Positions 38,001 to 48,084 are shown, counted from the stretch's first letter. The stretch: DNA of 64,000 nucleotides from Aspidiotus rigidus (GCA_035079385.1 JAVHKY010000003.1:19069001-19133000); one strand, 5' to 3'. A program made the numbers and translations. Notes: generated from the sequence alone by a model not told the origin.

Positions 38001-39507
38001 CAGGCCCGGATTTTGGATCTGTATATAATTGAAGAGGACTTGGACAAATTCCGACCTCCGTCCGAGTCTTATGGTGATTGAAGAGTTGCATATCTGGCTC
38101 ATTGAAGGGGCCAAGTCAGTTGGTGTTTGAAGGATTGCATATCTAGTTACTCAAAGGCACTATTTTTCAGGCTGTATACACTGATCACCGAAAATTTTCG
38201 AGCTCCGAGCTTTGCTGGCCGGCCAAACGGTGGACGGCGGACTTTTTCCGAAAAATCTCCCAACAAAACAGGTTTCCTGTTCAAATTACTAGGGCTAGAT
38301 TATTTTAACGGGAAACGTGTTCTATGGGCCGGGGGTCAATTAAAAAAAAAAAAAAAACAAAAAACGGACCTACCCTAAGAAAGAATTTGGACTTGGAAAA
38401 AATTGCGACTTTTTGGGGACTTGGAAAAGTGTCGAATCTTGAGCCATAATAGGATGATAGAAGGGGGGAACTTGGAGGGAAATTTTGGTTTTCCAGCCAT
38501 AGTGTGTGGTGAAAGGAGGACTAAATCTTTACTTTCAGGCTATGTACCCCATGACACAAGAGATTCAAAAAAACTGAAGACTCTTCAAAATTTCAATTTG
38601 CATTCTCAATATTAAAACCAATTCGACGGTCCCTGCGTTCCCCGTTTTACTTCGTTAAGGAAGTCGTCGTTTTTCAACTTAGAGAAAATAGGCAGTTTAG
38701 ATTCACACGACGAAAGGACAGCAGAAAGTTTTATTGATCATAAGACGTACCGTTCCTCGTTTCTTCTTCTCGTGCAAGAATGATGACACGAGATGAGTGC
38801 TGAAGATCTCGATGTAGTCCGACACGAATTTTAGTTATTTTCACCTGAAGGTGTAAATAAAATGCGTAACCGACACACGCGTCTATGACCACGAAGAATC
38901 CTGTTTCTATGTATAAAAGACGAGTTGACGCCAAATTTGGTTCGTTGATTTCGTTTCATACCTCCACGAGCCGCCAGTTTTATTTTATTCAAATTAACTT
39001 TCCGATATTGTCGCCCTATCGCAAGCGTCTCGACTTTTTATGTCACCATAAATTCTCATTACGAGAGGACAAAATAATCATTGTCGTGTACCTATCGAGA
39101 AGTCCACGATCCTGTTAGTATTCATGTTTTTTTTTTTTTTTTTTTTCCTTCGCTGACCGCAGGTAACGAACGACGAGCAGAAATACAACAAAGTCGAATC
39201 CGATAAAATCAACGAAGAAGAACGAGAAAACGCTATTAGTCTCATCGATAAAATAAAGCTCAAAATTAGTAATGTCATAAAGAAATGGCACGAAGAACGC
39301 AACTCGTGGGAAGACGAACGCGCCACTTGGCTGAACGAAAAAGAGAAGGTACTTTGTTACCAAAAACAATTGCAGATGAGTTACATCGAAATGTTCCGAA
39401 GAAATAAATCATTAGAAACCGAAATGGAAAATCTAATTCTGGGATTACATTTGAATACCAAACCCCACGATAAGAAATCTTTAACGCATACGGCTATCCA
39501 GTTATGA
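26002..39507 (+). CDS. LZTS/FEZ1-family coiled-coil protein (leucine zipper putative tumour suppressor homologue), 7 exons
   Basis: Exons with GT-AG borders and matching phases: 26002-26187, 31641-31767, 32093-32291, 32363-32684, 34798-34971, 35052-35234, 39163-39507. Total 511 residues. Family hallmarks are VIKPIAFKPL (about residues 67-76), NEQVIFKVYQEKENAYEREL in exon 4, LQEEKKRLKEEN (from 279), EWKLCQKSGEL (about 315-325) and NEKEKVLCYQKQLQMSYIEM near the C-terminus, all typical of the FEZ1 coiled-coil domain. Vertebrate members act as cytosolic or synaptic scaffolds; the insect role is not shown here. The first exon is the least certain. It has a good ATG context and a phase-0 GTTAGT donor, but its residues are not conserved. 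The introns carry repeats, a palindrome and a decayed LINE. The gene is followed by an AATAAA near 40,122. Confidence 0.82.
27567..27605 (+). other. Possible alternative first coding exon of the LZTS-family gene
   Basis: ATG at 27,567 opens 13 codons (MKAEHVSESAFRD) ending in phase 0 at a consensus GTAAGT donor, which would join in frame to exon 31,641. The sequence is short and no conservation can be judged, so this is only a candidate. Confidence 0.25.
28373..28539. mobile_element. Short MITE with CAGGCGCGGATCCA ends and 6-bp target duplication
   Basis: Left end CAGGCGCGGATCCA and right end TGGATCCGCGCCTG are perfect 14-bp inverted repeats. CCGTCT flanks both sides (28,367-28,372 and 28,540-28,545). 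The inside has a (T)n(G)n run and GGGGGAAAT-type inverted segments. The length is 167 bp with no coding capacity. It lies in intron 1 of the LZTS-family gene. Confidence 0.78.
28695..29070 (+). repeat. Minisatellite, about 60-70-bp unit, 5-6 copies
   Basis: Unit contains GCGCAAATAGTCCCGCAAAT-like, AGTCCTAATCAGAA-like and AGAGGCGTTTGCAG-like segments. Copies vary in length and sequence. The open frames on both strands reflect the repeat only. Confidence 0.75.
29095..29155 (-). repeat. Diverged 3' end of the Helentron-like family
   Basis: TTAACGGAGTTAAA, GAGGGGAGGCAGGGAAC and TTGTTTTATGGG match, in reverse complement, the subfamily end at 37,690-37,760. Confidence 0.5.
29430..29660 (+). repeat. 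Interspersed repeat shared with 38,050-38,280
   Basis: Segments GAGTCTTATGGTG, AAGCGTTGCATACCTGG, ATTGAAGGGGCTAAGTCA, TTCAGGCTGTATACA and AATTTTCGAGCTCCG followed by GCTTT recur in order at 38,060-38,215. Looser matches occur at 26,600-26,670 and 33,130-33,200. The family is unknown. Confidence 0.65.
29680..31012. repeat. Large palindromic element split by a later insertion
   Basis: The left arm is 29,685-29,880 plus 30,303-30,440 and onward; the right arm is 30,655-31,010. Shared inverted segments include TGTGC..TACTTGTTCGG, GGTGTACGATAAG, GCGTGCGT.GGTAGTCCT, CTCAGGGCTCC, GCGCTATCGGAACAGAATCC and AAATTGGTAAAAATTCGT. An element (29,882-30,302) interrupts the left arm only. The central part also folds on itself (30,463-30,640). 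No protein is encoded. It lies in intron 1 of the LZTS-family gene. Confidence 0.8.
29882..30302 (+). mobile_element. Helentron-like minisatellite element inserted in a palindrome arm (boundaries proven)
   Basis: It runs from AACAGGGAACCTGTTTTATG to TTCGTTAAGGAAGCCGTCG. The left flank (CGACGAATTTT) and right flank (TTTTTTCGATCTTTGG) reconstitute the uninterrupted mirror arm at 30,785-30,830, which keeps a six-base run. This gives the true ends and shows insertion in a T-tract. Internal parts: hairpin AACAGG-GAA-CCTGTT at the start, GCCGTCC tract, four 45-bp units, inverted copy of the CAGGGAACCTGTTTTATG motif near the end, and a TTAAC-TTC-GTTAA hairpin just before the 3' end. Confidence 0.78.
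33100..33430. repeat. Mosaic of diverged interspersed repeats in intron 4
   Basis: Contains the GCCCCTTCAATGAGCCAGAT-type segment shared with 26,600 and 38,100, and 45-bp-like units (TCCTATCATATATAGCTTG). TGACATCACAATTTGATGAC followed by GTCAT and CATAAAACAGGCTCTCTCAC are also present. Confidence 0.55.
33430..34790. other. Intron sequence with no assignable feature
   Basis: Part of the 2.1-kb intron between exons 4 and 5 of the LZTS-family gene. No recognisable coding motif and no repeat ends were seen. Confidence 0.45.
35500..36860 (-). pseudogene. Decayed Jockey-like LINE remnant in an LZTS intron
   Basis: Minus-strand translation around 36,085-36,010 reads IPNHQFGFRAKHSTVDRVHR, the conserved reverse-transcriptase region before motif A. 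The following sequence toward 35,960 gives VLLDV (the V-x-L-D start of motif A) only after a frameshift. The rest is too decayed to read. It resembles the LINE at 48.7-50.1 kb (FRAKYGSVERIHRV). Confidence 0.6.
37012..37523. mobile_element. hAT-like MITE with 13-bp terminal inverted repeats
   Basis: Left end CAGAGTGCTGCAG and right end CTGCAGCACACTG (one mismatch when inverted). Flanks GCTTGGAA and GCTTGGGG look like a decayed 8-bp target duplication. The inside has many AGCCGAAAGC-type repeats and GCCAAATTTTTTT blocks. Assignment to hAT is by end sequence and 8-bp spacing. Confidence 0.62.
37595..38040. repeat. Imperfect palindrome with paired TGACGTCA motifs
   Basis: The left side has TGACGTCACAATTTAATGAC followed by GTCAT and CATAAAACAGGTTCCCTGCC. 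The right side has the inverted GGCAGGGAACCTGTTT and ATGACGTCATCACATTGTGA followed by CGTCACAGG. Between them, GTTAA..GAACCCGTGAATTT occurs in both orientations. It looks like two family ends in head-to-head arrangement. Confidence 0.6.
38307..38670 (+). mobile_element. Diverged Helentron-like element in intron 6 of the LZTS-family gene
   Basis: Starts AACGGGAAACGTGTTCTATG and contains poly-A and diverged 45-bp units (GGACTTGGAAAAA, GAGCCATAATAGGATGATAG). It ends CGTTTTACTTCGTTAAGGAA followed by GTCGTCG and a T-run. It matches the family ends seen at 29,882 and 30,302. Confidence 0.6.
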
Positions 39508-39842
39508 TTGTAAATTGTTTCCTAATGTTCTCAGTGTTCCCATTTATATTTTTATAGCAATTTAAATACCTACTGAGGTATTTTGATGGTTGAGTTACAA
39601 ACGTGAACGATGTTTATATGTCTGTACCAGCCAAAGGCGGAAAGCTTTCTTTGTAGAAAGAGAAGGGCTTAGCAAAGGTAAACATTGTTTTTAAATAAGC
39701 CAAAGGCGAATGAAAAGATGACAAGCTTATATTATACGCTAAGCTTTGATGACACCCATCTTTATCTTTTTGCTTTGGTTTATGGATGTTTGAGTTCTTA
39801 CTCCGTCCTGCGCGTTTAAAATATGCTCTATCACCCTGCTAG

Positions 39843-40640
39843 CTTATAGGGCTCTCAATTACCACAGAATTACGTTTTTTACGATAAATGTACAAAACAT
39901 AGCCTACTCGTATTAATTTTCCTATTCTTGACAATTTTTCTGAAGTTCGGAGAAGTAGAACGTTTTGACATTTAGATTTAATTTTGTGTTTACCATTATT
40001 GAATTGTTAATTTATGTGTAATGTTTCATCAATGTTTTTTTTACTACATGCATAATTTTGTGATATTTTGGAATAGTTCATATTATATTAAAATTTTTGT
40101 ACAATGATTCACCGTAAAATGAATAAAATGTGTATTTCGATGTCCAAATCCTGATGTGTTGATGTCCATAAATTCGTTTGCTTATTTCACTAAAATTCAG
40201 ACGCAATTGTATATTTTATTCAATGTAGGTACCTAAGGCTTGTTCGTGACGTGAATTTCTGAGTCGAGATTTCTCAAAATTTAAGACCCGAAAATTTTTC
40301 AGCTTTCTCCACCCAGCACTCCCCTCATCTATGAACTTGATGTAAAGGCTAGAGAAATGAACTTTTTCAAGTATAAATAAATTAGAGTAATTGCAAAGGA
40401 AAAAAAGAAAAGAAAATTATAAGGGCTCTTACGTAAATTGAGTTAGAGGGAAATACAATTATGATGAAATAAATTATCATTATCATTAGGATTATACGAT
40501 GTGAAAGTTGTAAGGCGATAGGAGAACGAGTGGAATGTGAACAATTTAATAATGAAGTTACCTTCAGGATAACATTTTTCTGTTTCTTGAAAAGCCTATA
40601 ATGGAACCATCACGGTTGTTGAAGTAATCTGGTCAACCGA
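39843..40640 (+). repeat. Left copy of duplicated segment (LZTS 3' UTR and downstream)
   Basis: 39,843-40,150 matches 50,167-50,500 almost base for base, with loss of a few bases and an expanded T-run. The match continues loosely from 40,330 (TAAAGGCTAGAGAAATGAAC) to 40,640, against 50,500-50,670. This marks the left breakpoint of the tandem duplication that includes the folate gene. Confidence 0.8.
40122..40127 (+). terminator. Poly(A) signal of the LZTS-family gene
   Basis: AATAAA lies 615 bp after the stop at 39,507, followed by TGTGTAT-type GU-rich sequence. The same block is duplicated near 50,475-50,490. Confidence 0.5.
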
Positions 40641-40982
40641 GTCGAAAATAGAGAACAAAATGACCCAACACATATATTTATTAATAAGATTAAAGGATTT
40701 TTTTACGAGGAGTTCCGCCCTACGTAGTAGCAGGGAAGAGGTTCATTAGAATAGTTGATTAAAATTGATGATAATTTGGCGAGAACTTTGCTGCACTGGC
40801 ACTCTACAATGACCGATAATGCGACTTTCGAACTTCCTTTCGAAGATGGTCTGTTGCACTAATAAAGAATATTATCAAAATTGGAGATTACTATCTGATC
40901 TTCACGCGTATGATTACCGGTACATTGTTGTTCACTTCCCAATTGTCCCTGCTCGTTTCATCACAAAATGAACTTGTAAAAT

Positions 40983-43900
40983 ATGATTTTCAGATTAATA
41001 TTTCTGAACGTTTGGCTCGTCGTCGTGTCTGAAGAAGGAGGCGGTCAAGCTGCAACCGTTCTTTCGGGAACCGCAATCGCGAAGTAATTTTAATTTTTTC
41101 ATATCAGCCTTGTGAAATAATAACGTCATCTGTTTTAATTTGTGCTTCTATATTAATTGTAGAGAAATTCGAGAGAAACTGAAATATGAAGTCGAGGAAA
41201 TGCAGGAAAGATTTCATGGTTGTCGGCCAGGGCTAGCTATCATCCAGGTCGGCAATAGACCAGATTCGAATGCGTACATAAGAATGAAGATGAAGGCGGC
41301 AGCTGAAATTGGAATCAAACCTGTGCACTTCCATTTACCTCGATCTGTACAGCAACATGAAGTATGCGGATGTTTACTAACGACGAAATAGTACACTCTT
41401 AGACTTTTATTTATACTTATTACCTTGTTTTTTAGCTGTTGAATCTTTTAAAGAGCTTGAATGAAAACTCTTCTTTTCATGGCATCCTTGTACAAATGCC
41501 TTTGGATTGCGACACGAAAATAGATTCTCATCTGATTACAAATAGTGTTTCGCCGGACAAAGATGTCGATGGGTAAATTGTTTAAACTTACAATTTCATA
41601 CTTATACCTAAATGCACAAATATTGACAAATATCGCCTCGAAGATGTTCAATCTACACTATTCGCATTTGAATGTCTCTGAATTTGCTCGAGAAGTATTG
41701 TTATAGTCAAATTCCGAAGTCCGAGCAATCGGTACATATTGAAAGCATTTTGATCACTGATTCCTAATCTGGAATGTATTTAGAACGAACTAGGCTTAGA
41801 TGTCATTTTTTCCAGTTCCTGCCCCTCGAAAAACCACCCTCCTTTCTTAAAATTGTGTGTTTCTTCTCTCTTATGAGTTTTACGAAAAAACTTTCGTAGA
41901 TAAAAACTCAGCTGATGAAAGAATGAGACAACGATCGGCGCCTGCAAGAGGTAATGCAGGCAACATAACGTGCACGTATGTAGTTGAAATCACAAATCGA
42001 TTGCAAACTGGCGAGGCAAGCGCTACCATTGAATAATCAATAAGTAGCAAGCTGGATGAAATACTGTCAAGCTTGAAAAATGATGTGGTCATGCTAAAGC
42101 TCTCAATGCTTGGAAAAAAGAGTCAATTTTCTTGAGTTGGAATTCAAGTCACCCAGCCAGCGAACAAGGAAAATGCAGAAAAATACCAAATAACTTTCAC
42201 CGCGCAAACAAGAACTGGAGCACTTTCTACACACTCAGTCTATCGACGTGGTTCTTATAAATGGAACGAATCTTGTCAACCCAGAACAACTTTTCAAGAT
42301 CTACGGCTTTTCTACCTTCTCTGCTGCCACTCCAATGGAACCCCATTGGAGGGGCTTCTCATCAAAAATCAAATTAAACACTGTGACATGGGCATTTATG
42401 TTTCGCACTCTATACAACTATCAATGATCACTGTTCAGCTATTTGGTGCTAAGGTCAACCTCGGCAGTATTTACTGCTTTCCATCTTACCTCATCAAAAA
42501 GGAAGACTTCACGGAAATATTTGGAGCAATTACCGATCGTTGGATCATAGGAGATGACTTAAATGCCAAAAACTCCACGTAGGGATCGAGAACGCTCACT
42601 ACAAGAGGCAGAGAGCAGGAAAAAGTAATTGAAAATACTACATGCCATGTAGTTCCGCCAAACTCTCATAGTCAAAAACATCTCACCAAACCAGAGCCCT
42701 ATAAATACGAGTGAGGACATAGTCTGCCATATTTAGTCGTTACGTTATCATTTATCTCCATAGCTCCCTATTCAGATGAGGAATTTGTGTGATTAGTGAA
42801 GCTGTTTCGCATTTCTCAATAGTGTTGAGTCCTGCATTTTGCTTTGGCATTTAGTCTAGTATGTTCTCTTACTATTTTCAAATCATGATAAACCGTTATC
42901 AGTCATTAGAATAGGAGACTGTGAAAATAATAATGACGTAACGACTAAATATGGCGGTCCATGTCCTCACTCGTATTTATAGGGCTCTAACCAAACTACC
43001 TACAATTGCAGAATTTTCCTCAGACCATCCTCCACCAGCAGCTCAATAGCTAATGTTGAAGTTATACCTAACCTAACAAACAAGACCACTGACTAGGAGA
43101 AATGTCGGGGGTACATCGAATTCGTCTCCAACATCACACTAGCTGAGGAGACTTACTCTCCCTCACAACTTGACAGGACGCTGGAAAAATTCATCTACCT
43201 ACTAACCTGTGCAGCTAATGTAACAACAAAACATACAACCAGAAGAAAAGAACTACGTGCTGTGGAATCACTTCAGTTGTCCGTAAATAAAATTTCCATG
43301 TGGGCAACGAGAATCAACTTCCAAGGCCACTCCTGTGTATACTACTCCACAATCGGAATTTGTCTGAATTTCAAAGTAAGTCTAAGCCTCTACCATCCTC
43401 AGAACCACGACTAGCCAAAAAGTCTGCGTACATTTTTCTCCAATAACTCCCACAAAACAGATTTCTTCTCAAGCCCCCCTTCCTCACTACTGATTAGCAC
43501 AGCGTGAAGGTTTTTCTGACTTTCCTGCTTTTCATCTCTCGCCTCAGAACCACAGCCGCTTATTCATAAAGTCGGAGGTGAAAATCTTTTCAAGACCTAA
43601 TGGCACGAAGGTCGAAATTTCCTCAAGTGTCACGTCAGTGTTCAAAGAATGACAATGACAGATGAGAGCAGCAAAAAAAAAAAAAAAAAACAGTTTGGGA
43701 GGGGTCGAGGTGGAGGGAGAGGATGTGTCAACATGGACCCTATAGGTGTAAAACTCAATTCTGAATACTTCACATAACTATAAATTTTCTTCTGTTAGTC
43801 AAAATTTGGTGTATTTCTGGAACATATTTCCGAGTTTGCGCCTTAGGTGTTGCTTTAAATGACTTTTTTATAACAAGTAAAAATAAAGAAGGGTCTTGAA

Positions 43901-46900
43901 GAAACAATTTTTGTCAGAAATTTTTTTTGTAAAACTCAAAGGAGAGAAGATACCTGCGATTTTAAGAAAAGAGGAGGGGGGTCTTGCGAGGGAGAAAGAC
44001 TGGAAAAAATGGCACCCAAGCCTGATTTTGTATTGAATACATCCCGAGATTAGGAATCAGTCATCAAAATGCTTTAAACACGCCGATCGCCGGAAGCTAT
44101 TTTTTACTGTAATTCGTCTTGGTACTAAATTTTTTCTTCGATTTTTTCTTGTTTTTTCTCTTTCATGCATACAAAAGTGTTTTATTCGTCATTGAAAATG
44201 GAATACGAGATTATATTTCTTTTCGTCGTTGAAATTCATCTTCGTTTTTCGTTGTACTTATAGACTAAATGCTGTAAACCAAGGAAAATTAGCAACTGGT
44301 GATCTGTCTTCCGGCTTTATTCCGTGTACACCTAACGGCGTTCTTGAATTAATCTCTCGGTCAGAATAAATTACTATACTCTTTGAGCTGTTCCAGTAGG
44401 TATCTGTTTAATTTAATGTGGTAAATATTTCATTTTACAGAAGTAAAATTGATATAGCTGGAACTCAGGCAGTAGTTATCGGCCGCAGTAAAATAGTCGG
44501 TACACCGGTATCTGAGTTATTGAAATGGCATAACGCTACGGTTACTACGTGTCATTCCAGAACTAAAGATATTGAGAAAATTGTAAGTTCGTGACTTCTC
44601 TTCACGCATCAAAAATAGTCGATCTGATAGAAAAATTGTATCAATCTCTCTGATACTTACGGAAATTGAATGCAATCGCCGTATTCGAAACTTATGAACT
44701 CATGATACATTATATTGGCAAACTGCACTAGGAAGTGAGAATTTTACTATAAGTACGAAATTTCTTTCGACGAATCGAATACGAACATTTTGATTTGCCC
44801 CTTATTAAGAGATCCATCGAGTCTTCTGAAAAAGTATTACAGGCTCAAAACGTAGATGGAAATGACTTTTTTTTTTTTTTTTTTTCCACGTAAAAAACAT
44901 TTAGGTAGGTACCGTGACATTCTTTAATTTTCTCGTAGAGTGCGTTTAAACAAAAAATAGAAATAAACGATAATGGATTACTCTGTAATTCGCGAATAAT
45001 CATTTTACCGACTTTTTACTTGTAAAAAGTGAGGTATTACACCCGACGCAAAGTATTCAGGGGGAGGGGGCAATGAATTTTCTCGACGTTTTGGAGGTCC
45101 TAGATCACTTCTACCCTAATAAGAAAATTTCAGGTTTCCTTATATATATATATATATATATAAGATTTTTTTGTCCACGCAACTCCTCAAAAACTACTGG
45201 TTGGATTCTCATGAAATTTGGCCATGTTGTAGTGGATTATCTGAAGTTGGGAATGTGAATTTTTTTCTTAGATTTCTCGAGTAGTTGAGTAACTCTCAAT
45301 TTTCCTCGAATTTCTTAGTGTTGTTTCTCAAAAAATACCAATCTTATTATCTTCATATCACTACATTACGTCATAGTTTATTCAATCTTATTGCTCTGTA
45401 ATTTTTGTATCGGTTGGACTAGTGGTTCTTGAGTAAATCTCAAAATATACGTGGTCCACTTATAGAGCCGTAAGAGCTAAATCTCGCTTATTCAATTTAT
45501 TTGAGTTCGTTTGCCACGTGATTAAAGCATCATACACCTATTGGCTGCAAAAACTTCTCATTACCAGTCATACATGATTGAAAAAATTCGACGTTTATTG
45601 GATACGTTAAACAAACGTTGCACGTAAGCGATGGATTGAATATTGGCCGTGTATTTTATAATTACTGCGTTATGCAGGTATACATATCATTTTTTTTTTT
45701 TTTTTTTTTTCTTCTACATTATCGCAATAGGCTCGTAGCCTGAACACTGGGGAGTAATGTTGAAATTCAGGTAAAGACAAAGTGGAAGTTTCATTGCCCA
45801 TTTCAATTTTCCTCATCTATGTTTTGATTTTTGTCATTATCGACTTTATAATATCTTACTGTACCTATTTTTGGAAATGGACAGTCAGGTTAATACTTTA
45901 AGATTCTTCTAAATCACCTAAGTTTTATATTTTAATTTTAATAGAACCCATTAAAAAGATTAGAAATGAATTGAACAATAGAAGAGAAAGTGGAATACCT
46001 TAAATCATTATTATCACAATCAGTTTATAAGTGAGAAACAATGAAGTTTAGGTATGGGGAGCATGTGTAAATGATTTTATAGCAAATTATTGAAAAGTCG
46101 GTGATGCTTACGCTTCTGCGTGAGCTTTGTTAAAATAGGTACTTATCTTTTTTCAGTCGTAGTTACCTCTTTAAAATTGATTCACATATTTTTAATTTTT
46201 TCAATACTTTTTTTCATGATCGTGCTCTTGTACTTAAAGCTCGTTTCTTCTTCGACAAAAATCGTGATCCAATTTAAAAAAAAAAAAACGGAGTAACACT
46301 TCGGATTTTTCGACACTAAAATAAACAAAAATTTTCGGCACTTCAATGTTGTATTTCCGGCACTATTCGGCTTTTAGAAAAAATTATGGAAAATCTACGC
46401 GTGTTCCAGTGCTTTTACTCATTCTTGACCAAAACTACTCGATTTCCGACCATAAATACGTGATTTGTTTACAAAGAGTTGCAAATTTGATGACGAGCAG
46501 ATTGCAGTATATTAGCCTAGTTGGTACGAGCCTAGTATACTATATATTAGGCCTAGTATAATGCAAGCTAAGCCAGCAGCCTAGTTTCCTACTGTATGTT
46601 AAGCTAACTAGCTTTCGATCCCCGAAGTACTTGAAGATTTCTGAGTCACCGACGGGTGAACAAGGGTGAATGAGGGCACTCGCAGAATTTAAAATTAGGG
46701 ATAGAGGCTATGAATTATGTCTAAATAACTCAACGAAAAAAGTTATGGAAATTTGTTTGCGGGTCTAACCTCGACTGATGTGGGAACCCGAGGAAAATTC
46801 GACTTCAGCTAGGTTGTATCAGTTTGTACCTACGTCAAGTTTTGATTGAGAGATTCATAATACGCCTATAAATGCTATGCGGAATTTCTCTAAAGCTTGC

Positions 46901-47704
46901 ACTGAGTAGTGAAGACTGGGCAACATATCATTTTCTGCGAAATTGGAAGGGACAACCACTTGAAAGGGTTTTAAAATTGCTAAAGTAGACTCTGCTCCAA
47001 CTTTTGTGTGTATTATTCTTATAAATTGATTATCAATTAAGCAGTGGGGAACTTTTAAAAGTCATTCCTGGGGACTATTACACAGTCTCAGCCTCGAGGG
47101 TAACATTGAAAGTCACGCTCCTATAGCAGAGCTAGTGCAGGCAAATGATTTTCGTAAAGTTATGATGCAGAATTTTTTTATTACTATTTCGGACAAAAAC
47201 GAAAGATAAGCCCTTGACGTGATCTCAAAGTATTACCAGCAGATGAAATCAACCTACTTTTCTTTTTACATTCGTATTATATTCACAAATAATCAGAGAA
47301 TCGAAAATAATATTATGAAGGTACCTCTAATTTATATCTAGACTGCTCAAGCTGATATACTAGTCGTTGCCATTGGAAGTCCAAACTTCGTTAGAGGGTC
47401 GTGGATAAAACGAGGTGCCGTTGTAATAGATTGCGGTATAAACTCTGCAGACGGTGAGAATTATTACCTATAGATGTTTGATTCTTACGGACAGTAACTT
47501 TTTAAAATTCCGACTTGATTGACGACAAGATTTCTTGCATTAGAATCGCGATTGGTAGGTGATGTAGATTACAAAGAAGCTTGTAAGATCGCAGGTTACA
47601 TCACTCCAGTACCTGGTGGAGTTGGTCCGATGACTGTAGCAATGTTGATGAAAAATACAGTAACATCTGCTTTAAAAGAGCTTGGGGCACCAGTGATGTC
47701 ATAA
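40983..47704 (+). CDS. Stand-alone methylenetetrahydrofolate dehydrogenase/cyclohydrolase, tandem duplicate of the MTHFD1 5' half
   Basis: Seven exons in consistent phase: 40983-41083, 41163-41361, 41436-41572, 44264-44359, 44441-44582, 47342-47453, 47544-47704; 315 residues and no internal stop. It interconverts methylene-, methenyl- and formyl-THF. Catalytic Lys is at position 76 (YIRMK), with VQMPLD and PDKDVDG, the GRSKIVG dinucleotide-binding loop and [16 protein letters not shown]. The synthetase domain is absent. Exon 7 lost six codons at its start relative to the full copy, where a new AG acceptor keeps frame. It ends in a novel GAPVMS tail. The N-terminus differs from the full copy: [15 protein letters not shown], hydrophobic, with the second Met replaced by GTG. 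Introns 3 and 5 are swollen by transposons. Intact frame and mostly synonymous differences suggest function. Confidence 0.8.
42100..43090 (+). pseudogene. Decayed LINE endonuclease-domain remnant in intron 3
   Basis: Plus-strand translation contains [20 protein letters not shown] and [13 protein letters not shown], followed by a stop and [10 protein letters not shown]. This matches the AP-endonuclease region of Jockey-type LINEs (normally GGDFNAKH.WGSR). A further D-H-P-P segment lies after the MITE at 42,693-42,988, which interrupts it. There are frame breaks throughout. Confidence 0.65.
42693..42988. mobile_element. MITE with about 55-bp terminal inverted repeats and 4-bp target duplication
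   Basis: The ends AGAGCCCTATAAATACGAGT and their inverse are near perfect for 28 bp. After a short mismatch they continue CATATTTAGTCGTTACGT. AACC flanks both sides (42,689-42,692 and 42,989-42,992). 296 bp, non-coding, inserted into the LINE endonuclease remnant. Confidence 0.82.
43100..44263. other. Rest of intron 3, no assignable feature
   Basis: Poly-A near 43,672-43,690 and GA-rich sequence. No exon or transposon domain is recognisable apart from possible LINE 3' remnants up to about 43,400. Confidence 0.4.
45015..45300 (+). repeat. Interspersed repeat (partner of 11,560-11,700) with a TA microsatellite
   Basis: GTGAGGTATTACACCCGACG, a GGGGGAGGGGG run and GGTTTCCTTATATAT as at 11.6 kb, then a (TA)n tract at about 45,140-45,162. 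AACTCCTCAAAAACTACTGG and TCTCATGAAATTTGGCCATG follow. Confidence 0.55.
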
Positions 47705-47828
47705 CGATGCCAGGCCCCTTGCTGGATATCCTTCATTTTTTATTTACATCATTTTACATATAATTTCCTATTAGGAATCGGGACTTCTTGGAAATTCGAT
47801 AATATTTCGTAAATTTTTTTTTTATAAC

Positions 47829-48084
47829 AATTGGACCCTAATAAGCAAAACTCGACCAAGCGACAATCACGTAGTTTCGTGATATTTAGACTTGAAGGAA
47901 ATCAATTATTCAAAAATAGATGGAGGTCGATATTTTCAATTCATAATTATTCGACGAGTATTGCGTTTCCAGTTTTCTAATCAGCACCGTTGGAAAGTGC
48001 TCGTTGAGCTCTTTCTAACGGTGTATATAACTCCAAAATCTCAAAAATGTCGCTTGGTCGAGTTTTGCTTATTAGGGTCCAATT
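47829..48084. mobile_element. MITE-like element with about 37-bp terminal inverted repeats
   Basis: Left AATTGGACCCTAATAAGCAA then AACTCGACCAAGCGACA; the same inverted at 48,048-48,084. 256 bp, non-coding. It lies just downstream of the stop of the stand-alone dehydrogenase gene, so it may be within its 3' UTR. Confidence 0.75.

Noticed and set aside
40983..47704. Calling the upstream folate copy a pseudogene
   Set aside because: All seven exons have correct borders and phases, no internal stop, conserved catalytic residues, and mostly silent differences from the full gene.
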